DNA from: Rotaria sp. Silwood1 | Taxonomy: Eukaryota; Rotifera; Eurotatoria; Philodinida; Philodinidae | Direction: 5' to 3' | DNA length: 64,000 nucleotides | NCBI GenBank assembly: GCA_905250075.1 | Contig: CAJNOP010000101.1 | Span: forward strand, 148,570-212,569 | Shown here: in pieces, positions 24,020-35,575 of the stretch | Layout of the letters: each line of letters starts with the position of its first letter | Position numbering within the stretch: the stretch's first letter is position 1 | Notes under the pieces: model-generated | What the model saw: the letters and a program-made list of their open reading frames with translations, nothing else | Databases searched by the model: none | What the model was told of the DNA's origin: nothing | Program-made: the position numbers and the translations under genes

Positions 24020-27000
24020 CGCTTCAAATACACTACACGATCAACGAATAATAAGAAGAAATATTCAGATATTTTGTTCAATTTGAAGCAAAGTTTTCTA
24101 ACGGATTAAATCGTTCGGGTATACTAGATCAACGAACAATTCATATCAGACAACTATTCTAAAATTCTGTTCAATTTGAAGCAAAGATTTCTGGTTGTTT
24201 ATATCACCGAGGAACATTTGATCAATGAATAACTAATAACAAACAACTATTCAAATATTTTTTCCAATTAAAAGCAAAGATATGTAATTCATCATATCGA
24301 CGCAAAACACTCGATCAACCAATAATTTATAATAAACCACTATTCCAATATATTGTTCAATTCGAAGCAAACATTTCCAGTTGGCTACATACTCGAGGAA
24401 CGCATGATCACGGAATAATTCATAGGAAACAACTGTTCACATGCTTTGTTCATTTGAAAGCAAAGATTCGTAGTTGATCATATAATCGAGGAACAGTCGA
24501 TCAAGGAATTGTTCATAATAAACAACTACCCAAATATATTCTTCAATTACAAGCGAAGATTTTTAGTAGAATATATCAATGACGAACACTCGATCAAGGA
24601 ATAATTCATACGAAACAACTATTCAGGTATTTTGTTCAATTCAAAGCAAAGAATTCTAGTGGATTATATAATCAACAAACACTCGACCAAGGAATAATTC
24701 ACAGTAAACAACTATTAAAATATTTTGTTCAACTCGAAGCAAAGATTTGTAGTTTATTATATAATCGAGAAACATTCGATCAAAGAATAGTTCATAGTAA
24801 ACAACTATTCAACTATATTCTACAACTCGAAGCAAAGACTTGGAGATGACTACATAGTCGAGGAACACTCGATCAAGGAATAATTAATAGTAAACAACTA
24901 TTCAAATATATTCTACAATTCGAAGCAAAGATTTGTAGTTGATTATATAATCGAAGAACACTCGATCAATGAATAATTGATAACAAACAGCTATTCAAAT
25001 ATTTTGTTCAATTCGAACAAAGATTTGGAGTTGACTATCTCGAGAGGAACACTTGATCAAGGAATAATTTCTACCAAACAACTATTCAAATGCTTTGTTA
25101 AATTCGAAGCAAAAATTTGTAGTTCATTATATCATCAAGCAACATTCCAACAAGAAACAATTCATATTAAACAACTATTCAAATATATTCCTCAAATTGA
25201 AGCAAGGATTTCCAGTTGATTATATAAACAAAGAACACTCGAACAAGAAATAATTCATAATAAACGACTGTTCTAATATTTTCTTCAATTGGAAGGACAG
25301 ACTTGGAGTTCATTATATCATCGAAGAACACTTGATCAAGAAATAATTCATAGCAAACAACTATTGAGATGTTTTGTTCAATATCAGTCAAAGATTTCGA
25401 GTGGATTATATCATGACGGAACGCACGATGAAGGAATAATTCATACGAAAGAACTATTCAGGTATTTGGTTCGATTCAAAGCAAAGGATTCTAGTGGATT
25501 ATATAATCAGCAAACACTCGACCAAGGAATAATTCACAGTAAACAACTATTCAAATATTTTGTTCAACTCGAAGCAAAGATTTGTAGTTGATTATATAAT
25601 CGAGAAACACGCGATCAACGAACAGTTCATAGTAAACAACTATTCAAATACATTCTACAATAAGAAGCGAAGAGTTGTAGTAGATTATATCAACGAGGAA
25701 CACACGATCAAGGAATAATTCATACGAAAGAACTATTCAAATATTTTGTTCAATTCGAACGAAAGTCTTGGAGTTGACTATATCATCGAAGAACACTCGA
25801 TCGAGAAATAATTCATACGAAACAACTATTGAGATGTTTTGTTCAATTTCAGGCAAAGATTTCGAGTGGATTATATCATAAAGGAACGCACGACGAAGGA
25901 ATAATTCATAATAACCACTATTCAAATATTTTCTTCAATTCGAAGGAAACGCTTCAATTGGATTATATAATAGTGGAACGCACGATGAAGGAATAATTCG
26001 CAATAAATCACTATTCTGATATTTTGTTCAATACGAAGCAAAGAGTTGAAGTTGATTATATAATCGAGTAACACTTGAGACAGGAATAATTCATAGGAAA
26101 CAACTATTCACATGTTTTGTTCACTTCGAAGCAAAGAGTTATAGTTGATTATATAATCAAGGAACACTAGAATCAGGAATATATCATAGTAAAGAACTAT
26201 CCAGATATGTTATTCAATTCAGAGCAGAGAATTGCAGTTGATTATATAGTCGCAAAACACTCAAGCTAGGAATAATTGATAATAAGTAACTATTCAGATG
26301 TTTTGTTCAATTCGAAGGAAAGATTTGTGGTTGATTATATAATCGACGAACACTCGACCAATGAATAGTTCATAAAAAGCAACTATTCGAATATTTTGTG
26401 CAATTTGAAGGAATGATTTGGAGTTGATTATGTTATCGAGGAACGCATAATCAAGGAATAATGCATAGGAAACAGCTATTGAGATGTCTTTTTCAATTCG
26501 AAGGAAAGATTTGTAGTTGGTTATATCATCGAGAAAGACTCGGTGAAAGAATAATGCATATCAAACAACTATTCAAATATTTTGTTGAATTCGAAGCAAA
26601 GATTTCCAGTAGATTATATCATAGAGGAACGCGCGGTCAAAGAATAATTCACATTAAACAACTATTGAAATATATTCTTGAATTCGAATCAAAGATTTGT
26701 AGTTGAATATATCAACGAGGAACACTCGATCAAGGAATAATTCATAATAAACCACTATTCAAATATGTTGTTCCATTTGAAGCAAAGAGTTCGAGTTGAT
26801 TGTATAACCATGGAAGTTTCGAGAGAGGAGTAATTCATAGGAAGCAAGTATTCAGATGTTTTGTTGAATTCGAAGCAAAGATTTGTAGCTGAATATATAA
26901 TTGAGGAGCACTCGATCAAGGAATAATTCATAGTATACAACTATTCAAATATATTCTACAGTTGGAAGCAAAGATTTGTAGTTGATTATATGATCAAGGA

Positions 27001-27450
27001 ACACTCGATCAATGAATAATTCATAACAAACAATTATTCAAATATTTTGTTGAATTCAAAGCAAGGATTTGAAGTTGATTATATTACGAGGAACACTTGA
27101 TCAAGGAATAATTCCTACCAAATAACTTTTCAGATGTTTTCTTCAAGTCGAAGCAAAGATTTGTAGCTGATTATATAATCAAGGGACACTTGTGCCAGAA
27201 ATAATTCATAATAAACAACTATTCAGATGTTTTGTTCATTTCACAGCAAAGATTTGTAGTTGTTTATATAATCGACGAACACTGGATCAAGAAATAATTC
27301 ATAATAAATAACTATTGGAATATTTTGGTCAATTTTTGAGAAGGAGTTGGAGTTGATTAGATCATCGGGGAACACTCGATTAAGAAATATTTCGTAATAA
27401 ACAAGTATTCAAATATTTTATTCAATTTGAAGAAAAAGATTTCGCGTTGA
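24020..27450. repeat. 93-bp tandem array, about 37 copies
   Basis: The unit is about 93 bp, exactly 31 codons, with common words such as ACTCGATCAAGGAATAATTC and AACAACTATTCAAATATTTT. Copies diverge by point changes but rarely by indels. In the plus frame each unit reads K-I-C-S-stop-L-Y-N-R-G-T-L-D-Q-G-I-I-H-S-K-Q-L-F-K-Y-F-V-Q-F-E-A. The stop is a TGA that is TGG or a glycine codon in some units, giving open runs such as 25289-25591 and 26461-26706. The minus strand also has one frame with a single recurrent TGA. It is either a satellite whose period happens to be a codon multiple or a decayed peptide-repeat gene. Confidence 0.9.
27417..27422 (-). promoter_or_regulatory. Poly(A) signal AATAAA
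   Basis: AATAAA on the minus strand, 50 nt past the stop of the small peptide gene and inside the last degenerate unit of the 93-bp array. Confidence 0.5.
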
Positions 27451-27471
27451 TTATATAGCTAGTGCCGAGAC

Positions 27472-27633
27472 CTAAAGCCTTGTGGTAAACGTCGAACACG
27501 TACGTTTATGTCGCATATGATGGATCAAGCGTTTAACATCTGCATGTTCAATTGGAGCCGTCTGTGCCGTATAGATTGTTACCATCAACACCAAAAAGAC
27601 GATAAAACAAACCATTATGCCACACTGCTTCAT
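27472..27633 (-). CDS. Small secreted peptide precursor, 53 aa
   Basis: The frame starts at ATG 27633 with a classical signal peptide: Met-Lys, then a hydrophobic core GIMVCFIVFLVLMVTIY and a small-residue cleavage zone around TAQTA-P. The predicted mature part is about 26 residues, strongly basic and His-rich, with two Lys-Arg sites; cleavage after the second would release a nine-residue C-terminal piece TCSTFTTRL. I chose this Met because a TATA box lies 93-101 bp upstream, although the frame is open further 5' to 27945. A poly(A) signal follows at 27417-27422. It may be a neuropeptide or host-defence-like precursor. I do not recognise a family, there is no C-terminal glycine for amidation, and only one cysteine is in the mature part. 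Confidence 0.5.
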   Translation of the reverse strand: MKQCGIMVCFIVFLVLMVTIYTAQTAPIEHADVKRLIHHMRHKRTCSTFTTRL

Positions 27634-27725
27634 TGTTATTTGTTGCTTTTTCGGCGCTTGAGAAGAAAATAATAGGTGGATATAAAAAAGTAATCGAATG
27701 ATATGATTGTACAGTTGTGCGTCGG

Positions 27726-27734
27726 TTTTATATA
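27726..27734 (-). promoter_or_regulatory. TATA box of the small peptide gene
   Basis: TATATAAAA on the minus strand, about 95 bp before the ATG at 27633. This would put transcription start near 27700 with a 5' leader of about 65 nt. Confidence 0.5.
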
Positions 27735-27949
27735 CTCGTCGAGCGCTAGCAAAGAAAAATACACTTGTTAATCGCCTAGCAAGAAATTTGCAAAAAAAAG
27801 ATTTTCTTTTTATAGATGATGAGAGAGATAGATTCAATTTTTGCATGGAAATCATGATTTTTTTCTCGCAGGCAATGATGCATATATTTTCATAGTCATG
27901 TCTTTCTATGTATATCGTTGCCAATGTAGGAGCAATATCATGCATATAT

Positions 27950-29180
27950 TTTCATAGTGACGTCTTTCTATGCATTCAAATATCCTTTTTACCTTTTTTT
28001 TGTTCTATTCTCATGTGAGTGCAAACGATAAAAAAAGAACCGTTTAATCAACGATTATGCATATGCGGCATTTATTTAGTCAAAAGACAATTTTTTTTTA
28101 CTGTCCAAAAATAAAAGACATCTCTTGCCCAGTGAAAAATATACGTGAAAAAATCAGGCTTATTTTTTATTATCCGTCTATAAACCTAATTTTTTTCTAT
28201 GAGATTCCCGCATTTTGCATGATAATCCGATTAAAATCTATTCAAAAAAATAATCTATGCCATCAATTATTCTTCGTTATCTCAGTCGTAATTTGATTTC
28301 AATCGTTAATCGATTTGAATCTGTTCAATCGATTGTGAAAGTGTTGGAGAATATCAGTAAGGTCTATACAGAACCATAGACAGGCTAACGTGTTATATTG
28401 AGGTGTGGCAATAGATTGTAATAGCTTGTTATTATAAAAGAAAAACATGTTTTCAACATTGTGTATGCCACCAATAATTTTTAGATGTGTCAAATGTCCC
28501 CAATTGCTCTCGGGTAGTCCGCGCATGTACAAAACCAAATGATTTGTAGTAATATGAGGCATTTTCGTCGGAGTAATAATTGCTAGTATAACTACGGTAG
28601 ATAGAAATGTCATGTAATATTTATTAGGACGAAAGTTCTAGCACAAGCATGATATACATGATTGTGAACAGTATAAGTGCTTTATCTAAAACATAATTTA
28701 GATAAAATAATTCGGTAAAAATTGGTTTTATTCAATAGTAAGTCCATCCAAAACAAGAATCATGTTTAATCGATTTCAAAAAGTAGTAATGAAGTGAAAC
28801 TGATTATTTTCTTAAGTAGAAGACACACATGAGATGAGTACAATCTGTCAGGATACGAATTACAAAAGTGCTTTATATATACAGATGTATTGTACAGAAA
28901 AGGTAAAATTATGCATGCAATTGATTAATATCGATTAAAATATTTTAATTAATCTAAATTGTTGTTTCTGGTTTTTAATCGATTACTGATATAGTTGCAC
29001 CATCTCAATTTGAAACTATTCATATACCAGTTCCAACTTTACTTGACTCAGTGAAAAATTTTAACAATTAAAATCGGCTAAAATTTCATAATCCTATAGG
29101 CCTAATCGGAATTGAAAATCCAATTTTTGTGAAGCAAAATCAAAATTTTAATCGATTATAATCTTGATTTTATCGTGCAA
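27950..29180. other. Intergenic, nothing recognised
   Basis: AT-rich sequence with repeated ATCGATT words. Open frames at 28057-28296 (+) and 28299-28613 (-) show no domain. The latter starts with a hydrophobic stretch but has no other support. Confidence 0.5.
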
Positions 29181-29190
29181 TAATCCGATT

Positions 29191-29235
29191 ACACGACATT
29201 TCCGCGCGTGACATTTCCGCACACGACAATTCCGC
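29191..29235. repeat. 15-bp direct repeat, three copies
   Basis: Three adjacent 15-bp copies of the form ACACGACATTTCCGC, with one or two changes each, in an otherwise AT-rich region. Confidence 0.7.
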
Positions 29236-29394
29236 GTTAAATAAAGTTTTCTGTTTTTCCTGCGTTAAGTTAATACATCTTCTGAAATTTTATTAATTGT
29301 TCCATTGGTACGGCTGCAGAGTTTCGCTGTGAGTGTTAGAATGGAACGAAGGCAACTGGAACCTTAATACCAACAACCACATCTGTATCCCAGA

Positions 29395-29600
29395 TCCACA
29401 TGGGAGCGCACACCCACACCAACCTACACGCACACTTCACAGCCCAAGTCCGCACCCACAGCAGCACCAATACCTGGAATGCTAGAGGCATTACCTAGCA
29501 TGCCAGTAGCATTACATGAGATGCTAGTTGCATCACTGGAATGCTAGAGGCATCGCCTGAGTTCCTAGAAATATTACCTTGGATGATAGAACTGGCCTCG
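29395..29600. repeat. Degenerate C-rich tract followed by 21-bp minisatellite
   Basis: 29395-29475 is a decayed CCCACA-like tract without a clear G-rich partner. From about 29476 to 29600 there are six imperfect 20-21 bp units around CTGGAATGCTAGAGGCATTA. The unit is seven codons long, but no open frame is sustained. Confidence 0.6.
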
Positions 29601-30158
29601 GATTACGAATTTTTGAAGATATAGGAATCCATATAGGATTTAGTTTTTTAAATTATAGGATTTTCATTAAAAAAAGGGCAAAAATATCGGATTTTTTTGC
29701 ACTGTTTCTACTCCAAAAGCCGATTTAACAAACTTCACCGTTTGACACATCTTCTTAATTGAGTCAGCATTAACAGCTGGAGCATTTTCAGTATATCGAT
29801 CTTATTTAATTTTGTCAAAATGAACAGTTGATTCAATTATCGTTATAAAATTCAATTAGAACATTCTTTATTCATGAATCGGGAAGTAAAAAAAGCAGAT
29901 CATAAAGTTTGAAAAAATAAACAAAGTCAAAAGAAAGCGAATACTAATTTTGATAATTGAATTTGATTAATAAAAATATTACTTGATTATAAGGAGTTTT
30001 CCAGAAGTTTGAAACTGTATTAAAATTCATCTTTCTTGTGTTCCATAAAAGCAAACTTGTTGAAACTTTGCCAGGTTAGCGTACCTGCCTGATGGTGAAT
30101 AAGCAAAATGTTTAATGTCTATAGCTTTGTCAAGTTATGAGAAACCGTATCAACACTA

Positions 30159-30509
30159 TCCAGTGACTTAAAAAATCAAAAAGAAATTTCATGACTTTGG
30201 TGAATTTTGTGTAAAAAACATGAACAAAAATGGCATTTTTCATGATGAAACAGATATAAAAATTTATGTTTTTCAAATTCATGGATTAACAGCGACATTT
30301 TAATTTAAAATGATTGAATTCGTTGCATGATTTTGATTAAAAATCAAATTCACTGCAGTTTTTTAATTAAAATGTCGCTTTTAATCAATGAATTTGAAAA
30401 ACATAAATTTTTATGTCCGTTGCATCATCAAAAATGCCATTTTTTTTCATGTTTATCGCATCAAATTGATGAAAGTCATGACAATTTTTTGATTTTTTAA
30501 GTCACTGGG
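30159..30509. mobile_element. Foldback MITE with TA target site
   Basis: A 351-bp element with ends (T/C)CCAGTGACTTAAAAAATC, flanked by TA at 30157-30158 and 30510-30511. The arms pair along almost the whole length (for example AAAAATTTATGTTTTTCAAA against its complement), giving one long hairpin. The TA duplication suggests Tc1/mariner mobilisation. There is no coding content. Confidence 0.75.
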
Positions 30510-30511
30510 TA

Positions 30512-31463
30512 CCGTGTAGTATTTTTGTCGATTTCATAATGATCACGATTACTTTTTTATAGAGCAATATAACTTTCGAAATAAAAAGGAAGTTATGTTT
30601 AATTATTGATGTTTGCTAATGTGATTAGCATCCTGATTGAGTACTAATTTTAGGCATATTGGCACTTTCTCTGTCGCTTACAGGTATAAAGAAACACTGA
30701 ATTCGTTCTATTATTTTTTTTTGATGTCGTGTTTCAGTTGTTTAGCATTGATGTATTTTCATCCCCTGTAGTTTTTCTTTTGATACATCCCAACAATTTT
30801 CTATCGAACAAACGTGGCCTACTTTGACAGCGCAATTTTTTGGTTTAGTTTGATTGAAAAAATGTATTTAGCGGCATCCAGAGCCATTCACATCGTGACA
30901 AATAACCTTCCATCGATCACCTAATTGTGAAGAAGCTTTTTTTATCACAAGATTTGGAATGCATTTGACATTTTTGTCACCCGTAAAATACATTTTCTTA
31001 TGACAATCACTACCTTGTGCTCTGATAAACTCTAATCGCTCATCCATAAAGATTGAATTGTTTCATAAATTTATCAATTCAAGTAAATAAAGAAAAAAAA
31101 ACAATATACGGCGATGTTCTTATAATTTCTCATTTATTGAAAAAGCTATAGACTTCAAAGTCCGTAATAATTTACTATCAAGTAGATATAAGAACCTGTC
31201 AAAGTTTCAAAGAGTTTTATTTTATTGAATATAAGAACATTGAACTTAGATGTTACTTCAGAATTTCTGAGACATCCCTTATATGAGATTGCAATAAAAA
31301 GTTTTAAAAAGTTTATGATCACTTTGAAAACATAAGTTTGCTTTTTTTTAATATCCGGTATTTATAAGATTTAGCTATTTTTTCATTTAAACGTAGGTGA
31401 AATTACCACAAGATTCGAGTAAAAGTTGCCAAGATTCGTCCAGGAGCATGTTCCAAAGTTAGA
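30512..31463. other. Intergenic, nothing recognised
   Basis: AT-rich sequence lacking a convincing open frame. Scattered pieces near 30740-31060 look like decayed coding sequence, but no family can be named. Confidence 0.45.
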
Positions 31464-31660
31464 TGTGGGTGTGGGGTGTGGGTGTGGGTGTGGGGTATGG
31501 GTGCGGGTGTGGATGTGGGGTGTAGGTGGGTGTGGGTGTGGGTGTGGCTGTGGGTGGGTGTGGCTGTGGCTGTGGCTGTGGGTATGGATATAAATAGAAG
31601 ACTTTCACTCACATCCACACGCACATCCACGCCAACCTCACCCTCAGACACACCCACACT
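31464..31660. repeat. Paired telomere-like tract
   Basis: A long degenerate TGTGGG tract (31464-31585, with TGTGGC variants), a spacer of about 22 bp and a C-rich tract (31608-31660). Open frames across it on both strands are translations of the repeat. Confidence 0.85.
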
Positions 31661-32677
31661 CTTCTGAATTCATGTGTCCCACTCTATACGCCATTTTTTG
31701 AGACCGGGGGACTTGGGAGACTTATGAATTCAGAATTCATAACTCTCTGTGTCCCTCTTTTCTGTTTGAAATCAAGGTTTGTTTTATTCGCAAAATTCAG
31801 ATTGAAATCAAATACTGCAAAGGATGATTAATTCATAGTTTTCGGTATGAAATGTACTGCGCAATTCGAAAGTTGTTTTTTATTGTTTGATTGCGAAAAG
31901 ACAAAAAAATTGAAGGCCATTAATACTGTTTCGTATGACTCTGAAAGCGGTTCTCTTTCTATTTGAAGAAAAAATATTGATGTTGAATTGAAAAAAAAAC
32001 AGCTTCTATGTGTTCTCCTGCGAAATGTAACTTGCGTAAAAGAGAATCTGTTACTGACTCAAGTAGTTTTATCTCAAAACTGCTTCTTTGATTAAAATTT
32101 ATTACATTACTTTTTGTGCTGTTTCTCATATATTTCATTTAAACGCCTCCTGTAACAATTTGATGGCTACTTGATATTTTAACCGAACAAAACACAAGTC
32201 GATATTCTACGTTTCACCAATTCATTTTTCTATCATTCTAACAAGAAAATGTGGATGTGGATGTGAATAATCTGCCATGAGCGGTTTCGTCCATGCTTAA
32301 GGGACTCATCAGATGAATCATCTATTCTGAATTTTTCAAAAAGAAAATCTAAAACAAGATAAATCTTCAGTGTTACAAGAATAAAGAATGAACTTGTGTT
32401 AAAAGATGAAATTTTCTTCAGGGAGTAGTGTGAAGAAGCTGCCATGACTAGTGTGGATTAGATAGACCGCCGAACCACGACAACGGTTGTTTCTATCCAT
32501 GGCGGGACTTCATCGGGTGGTATCTTAATATTATATCTACGTATTTTTCAGATGAATTTTGATGTTCTATAAATATGATATTCAAAAATTCTCGAACGCC
32601 TGTTGTAGAAAATTATACAATATATTTAATGAATAATTCATGTTATGGTACGTATACAATCTTTCTACTACTATTGT
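31661..32677. other. Intergenic, nothing recognised
   Basis: AT-rich sequence; a minus-strand frame at 32233-32445 has no recognisable domain. Confidence 0.5.
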
Positions 32678-33262
32678 TTAACACATTCACCCCGATTCAA
32701 ATTTCATAGAAACTAACATCTTTAAATACGTTTTATTAGAAAACAAAATATACCATAAGATGCAGCATGAAAAGCTCTACAATCTACATCATAAAACTTA
32801 TTTCAATTGTGTACTTTTTGTTTTCAAAATAAACTAAAATGGTGTGTGACCAATGTTTGAGGTTGCGAAAATTGATTGCACAGAATTTTGCTTTTTTCGA
32901 AAACAAAAAATAAACTTTACGATGTAAATTGTAGAGCGTTTCACACTGCATCTTGTGCTATATTTTGTTTTTTCTTACGAAATAATATTAGGTGATAAAA
33001 ATATGAAACAAGAAAAATGAAATTTCACATTCGTGCAAAAAAAAATGATCGTTTCGCAACTTCGAAAACTACGTATACAGAGTTTTACTTTCTTTGAAAA
33101 CAAAAATTACACAATTAAAATAACCTTTACTATGGAGATTGTAGAGCTTTTCACGCTGAATCTTATGGTATATGTTGCTTTTTTAATAAAATGTATTTAG
33201 AGATTAAAATATGAAATGCAAAGTGGGGTCCACCGGTGGATCCATCGGGTCGAATGTGTTAA
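32678..33262. mobile_element. piggyBac-like MITE with TTAA ends
   Basis: The element begins TTAACACATTCACCCCGA and, read from the other strand, also begins TTAACACATTCGACCCGA, so TTAA sits at both boundaries as expected for piggyBac target sites. Sub-terminal inverted blocks (about 32720-32790 and 33125-33200) contain the word AAAGCTCTACAATCT. A third related block lies near 32925-32985. No transposase is present. Confidence 0.7.
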
Positions 33263-33461
33263 GATTACAGTGTATGATATGCTAGCATTGATGTGTTGAA
33301 GCATGATAAATGATCATTTGAGATTTATAAGGGCAATATCTTCATAATAAATTATAAGATAACAACAGCTTTGTATAACATTATTGAAAATATTTTTTTT
33401 TCACAAAAGAAAAAAAATAACTCGAGTTTCGATGATCTTTGTCATCATGTTCAAAAAGAAT

Positions 33462-33570
33462 TGTGTGGGCTGTGTGTGTGAGTGTGGGTGAATACGATTG
33501 TATGTGTGAGTATGCGTTGACAGTATAGGCGAAAAGAAGTCTATCACACACCCTCACACCCACACCCACA
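33462..33570. repeat. Paired telomere-like tract
   Basis: A G-rich tract (33462-33490), a spacer of roughly 50 bp and a CCCACA tract (33544-33570). Confidence 0.75.
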
Positions 33571-34005
33571 TCCTCTTTTCTGTTTTTACATGTTTTGCGC
33601 TTTTTCTTCTGTTAAACTACCTTTGGTTGATGAACAACTGTAATGTTTATGCACGCCGGAAGCTTATTATACTTTTAATGCTTCGAAATAAAAGTTTCAT
33701 GCAAACGAAAGCTTTGATTCAGGGGAAAATTTTTACAGACGGACTATGTGATTGTTGACTAAAGAACACTGTAGTTTGATAAAGAACACAAAGCAAGTGA
33801 GTTTTTCGCGGAATATTCGATGAATAATATCGGTCGATATAAAAACACTAGAAATCACACTGTCTCCATTTTGAAAGTTAAAATATCAGCTACAATGCCG
33901 ACGAGTAGCGCAGCAGCTAAAGGTATCTACAAGCCGCAGCTTACACCAAAATGAGTACGATATTACTTGATTGTCATCCGGTTTATTTCGTTACTTATCA
34001 TTTAC

Positions 34006-34367
34006 ATGCAGGTTTTCCCTCAACGGATCAATACAACTGCAACAGAGACTTCGAACCAAGTCGAAGATATACACCTACTGCCTATCAGTTCCTCACGACA
34101 ACAAATCTCTAAGTCCCCTGTCACAGCACAAAAATTTCAGTTACTTGAATCGGAGGAAAAACAGTAAGTACAAACTTCTCTTTAAATCTTCTTTGCTATT
34201 TATATGAATACATGGATTCATTTAGAATGCCATGTCATTTTTGGTGTAAATGTGTAAGTATAGCCAGCATTGTGGCCTTTATTGCTGAATTGATTGCAGT
34301 AATGATCTTCATGATAATTTTTTTTTACCGGTGGACAAAAGAACAAAGAACCCGGAACCACTGGTAA
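34006..34367 (+). CDS. Possible single-pass membrane protein, 99 aa
   Basis: Two exons, 34006-34163 and 34226-34367, with a 62-nt GT-AG intron (GTAAGT donor, TTTAG acceptor), give exactly 100 codons. The N-terminal half is polar (Ser/Thr/Gln-rich). The second exon has a cysteine cluster (MPCHFWCKC) then a hydrophobic segment of about 24 residues (IVAFIAELIAVMIFMIIFF) and a basic tail (YRWTKEQRTRNH), the charge pattern of a type III or tail-anchored membrane protein. A GTAAGT donor overlaps the stop, so further exons may once have existed; the DNA to the right is telomere-like repeat. The ATG is ambiguous because a possible splice acceptor follows it at once. No family is recognised. Confidence 0.35.
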
Positions 34368-34378
34368 GTCTTTTTGAG

Positions 34379-34772
34379 GATGTGAGTATGGGTTGTGGGG
34401 TGTGGGTGTGACTGTGGGTGAGTTTGGGTCTGGATGTTAGTGTGGGTGTGGATGTGAGGTGTGGGTGTGAGTCAGTGGCAGATCTAGCCGTTCAGCGATT
34501 GAAGTTTCAAAGCGATTACGCCACGTAAAACTTACTACGTAATTTAACTTTTTTTCTAACCAACATAGGAGCCTCACAAAGATAATTCCATTCGCGCTGA
34601 CCTATACTTCTTACTGCTTCACAAAAAAGTAGCTCCCCTCACTCTGGCAAAATCCTAGATCCGCCACTGGCGTGGGTGTGGGGTGTGGCTGTTAGTGTGG
34701 ATCTGGGTAAAAATGTGTGTTATTCATGCTCAAGCCGACACCCGCATCCACACCCACCCACACTCCACACCC
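34379..34772. repeat. Paired telomere-like tract split by a MITE
   Basis: A TGTGGG tract at 34379-34472 is interrupted by a 197-bp MITE, resumes at 34670-34700, and after a spacer of about 40 bp is answered by a CCCACA tract (34738-34772). The array is therefore older than the insertion. Confidence 0.8.
34473..34669. mobile_element. hAT-like MITE inside a telomere-like array
   Basis: The ends are CAGTGGCAGATCTAG and, from the other strand, CAGTGGCGGATCTAG, a typical hAT terminus. The flanking octamers GTGTGAGT and GCGTGGGT match at six of eight positions, consistent with an aged 8-bp target duplication made in repeat sequence. No coding content. Confidence 0.7.
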
Positions 34773-34774
34773 CG

Positions 34775-34992
34775 AGTAGTGTCAGATATCCAACATTTTG
34801 GAGATGCGCCCACATCTCTCGCAGGAGATGCCGCATCTCCCGCGGGAGACGCGGTCATTTTCCACTGAAGATGTATCATCTCCTTTAGAGATGCACATCC
34901 CCCGCACCCACACTCACATCTCTCGCAGTAAATGCTGCATCTCCCGCGCTAGACGTGGATGCATCTCCAAAATTTTGGATATATGTGACACT
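34775..34992. mobile_element. Inverted-repeat element with GAGATGC motifs
   Basis: The left end AGTGTCAGATATCCAACATT and the inverted right end AGTGTCACATATATCCAAAA share the following TTTTGGAGATGC. The interior is unusually GC-rich and carries eight or more GAGATG/CATCTC hexamers, giving several alternative hairpins. A short C-rich telomere-like stretch lies in its middle. Confidence 0.55.
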
Positions 34993-35263
34993 GCTGCCCA
35001 TACCCTTAACGCTCGTCTGTTTACTCAATAATGTTAGAAAAGTTTACTTGAGACCAATTCATTTAACACCGACTAATTATCGTTCATATTCGAAATAAGT
35101 CTCGAAAATATTCATATCTGATTTATGTATGAAATTTATCGATGTTACAATTGATAGACATAGGTTGCTTTTTAACTTTTAGTTTTATAATTTTTAATAG
35201 AGAGAATCTATCATTTAAATAAAAATCAATGTTTTGATTCAATTTCTGAGCAATGTGGTCAAT

Positions 35264-35369
35264 GGTGTGGGTGTGAAGTGTCGGTTGGATATGAGTGTGG
35301 ATATTAGTCCTTTAGTCATTCACACCCACACCCACACCCACACCCACACCCACCCACACCCACACCCTC
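35264..35369. repeat. Paired telomere-like tract
   Basis: A G-rich tract (35264-35300), a spacer of about 25 bp and a clean run of CCCACA units (35321-35369). Confidence 0.85.
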
Positions 35370-35489
35370 AAGTAGTGAAAAAATCTAGCCAGCTGAGTCC
35401 AAGCCGACTAATGACATACCTTACGGTTATTCATTCGTGTTAAAGTAGTGGCCATTCTGATAAGGTAATGTCTTTCTTCTAGCTGCTTT

Positions 35490-35575
35490 GGGGTGTGGGT
35501 GTGGATGTTAGTCTTCTTTTTACGCAGACCCAGACCTACACCAACACCCGCAACACCCCACACCCTTCACTTCGA
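35490..35575. repeat. Paired telomere-like tract
   Basis: A short G-rich tract (35490-35508), a spacer of about 20 bp and a degenerate C-rich tract (35527-35575). It lies only about 120 bp from the preceding pair. Confidence 0.75.

Noticed and set aside
24020..27450. CRISPR-like array
   Set aside because: Units are contiguous 93-bp repeats without unique spacers, in a eukaryotic genome.
28299..28613. 104-codon minus-strand frame with a hydrophobic start
   Set aside because: No domain, no promoter or splice support; left as intergenic.
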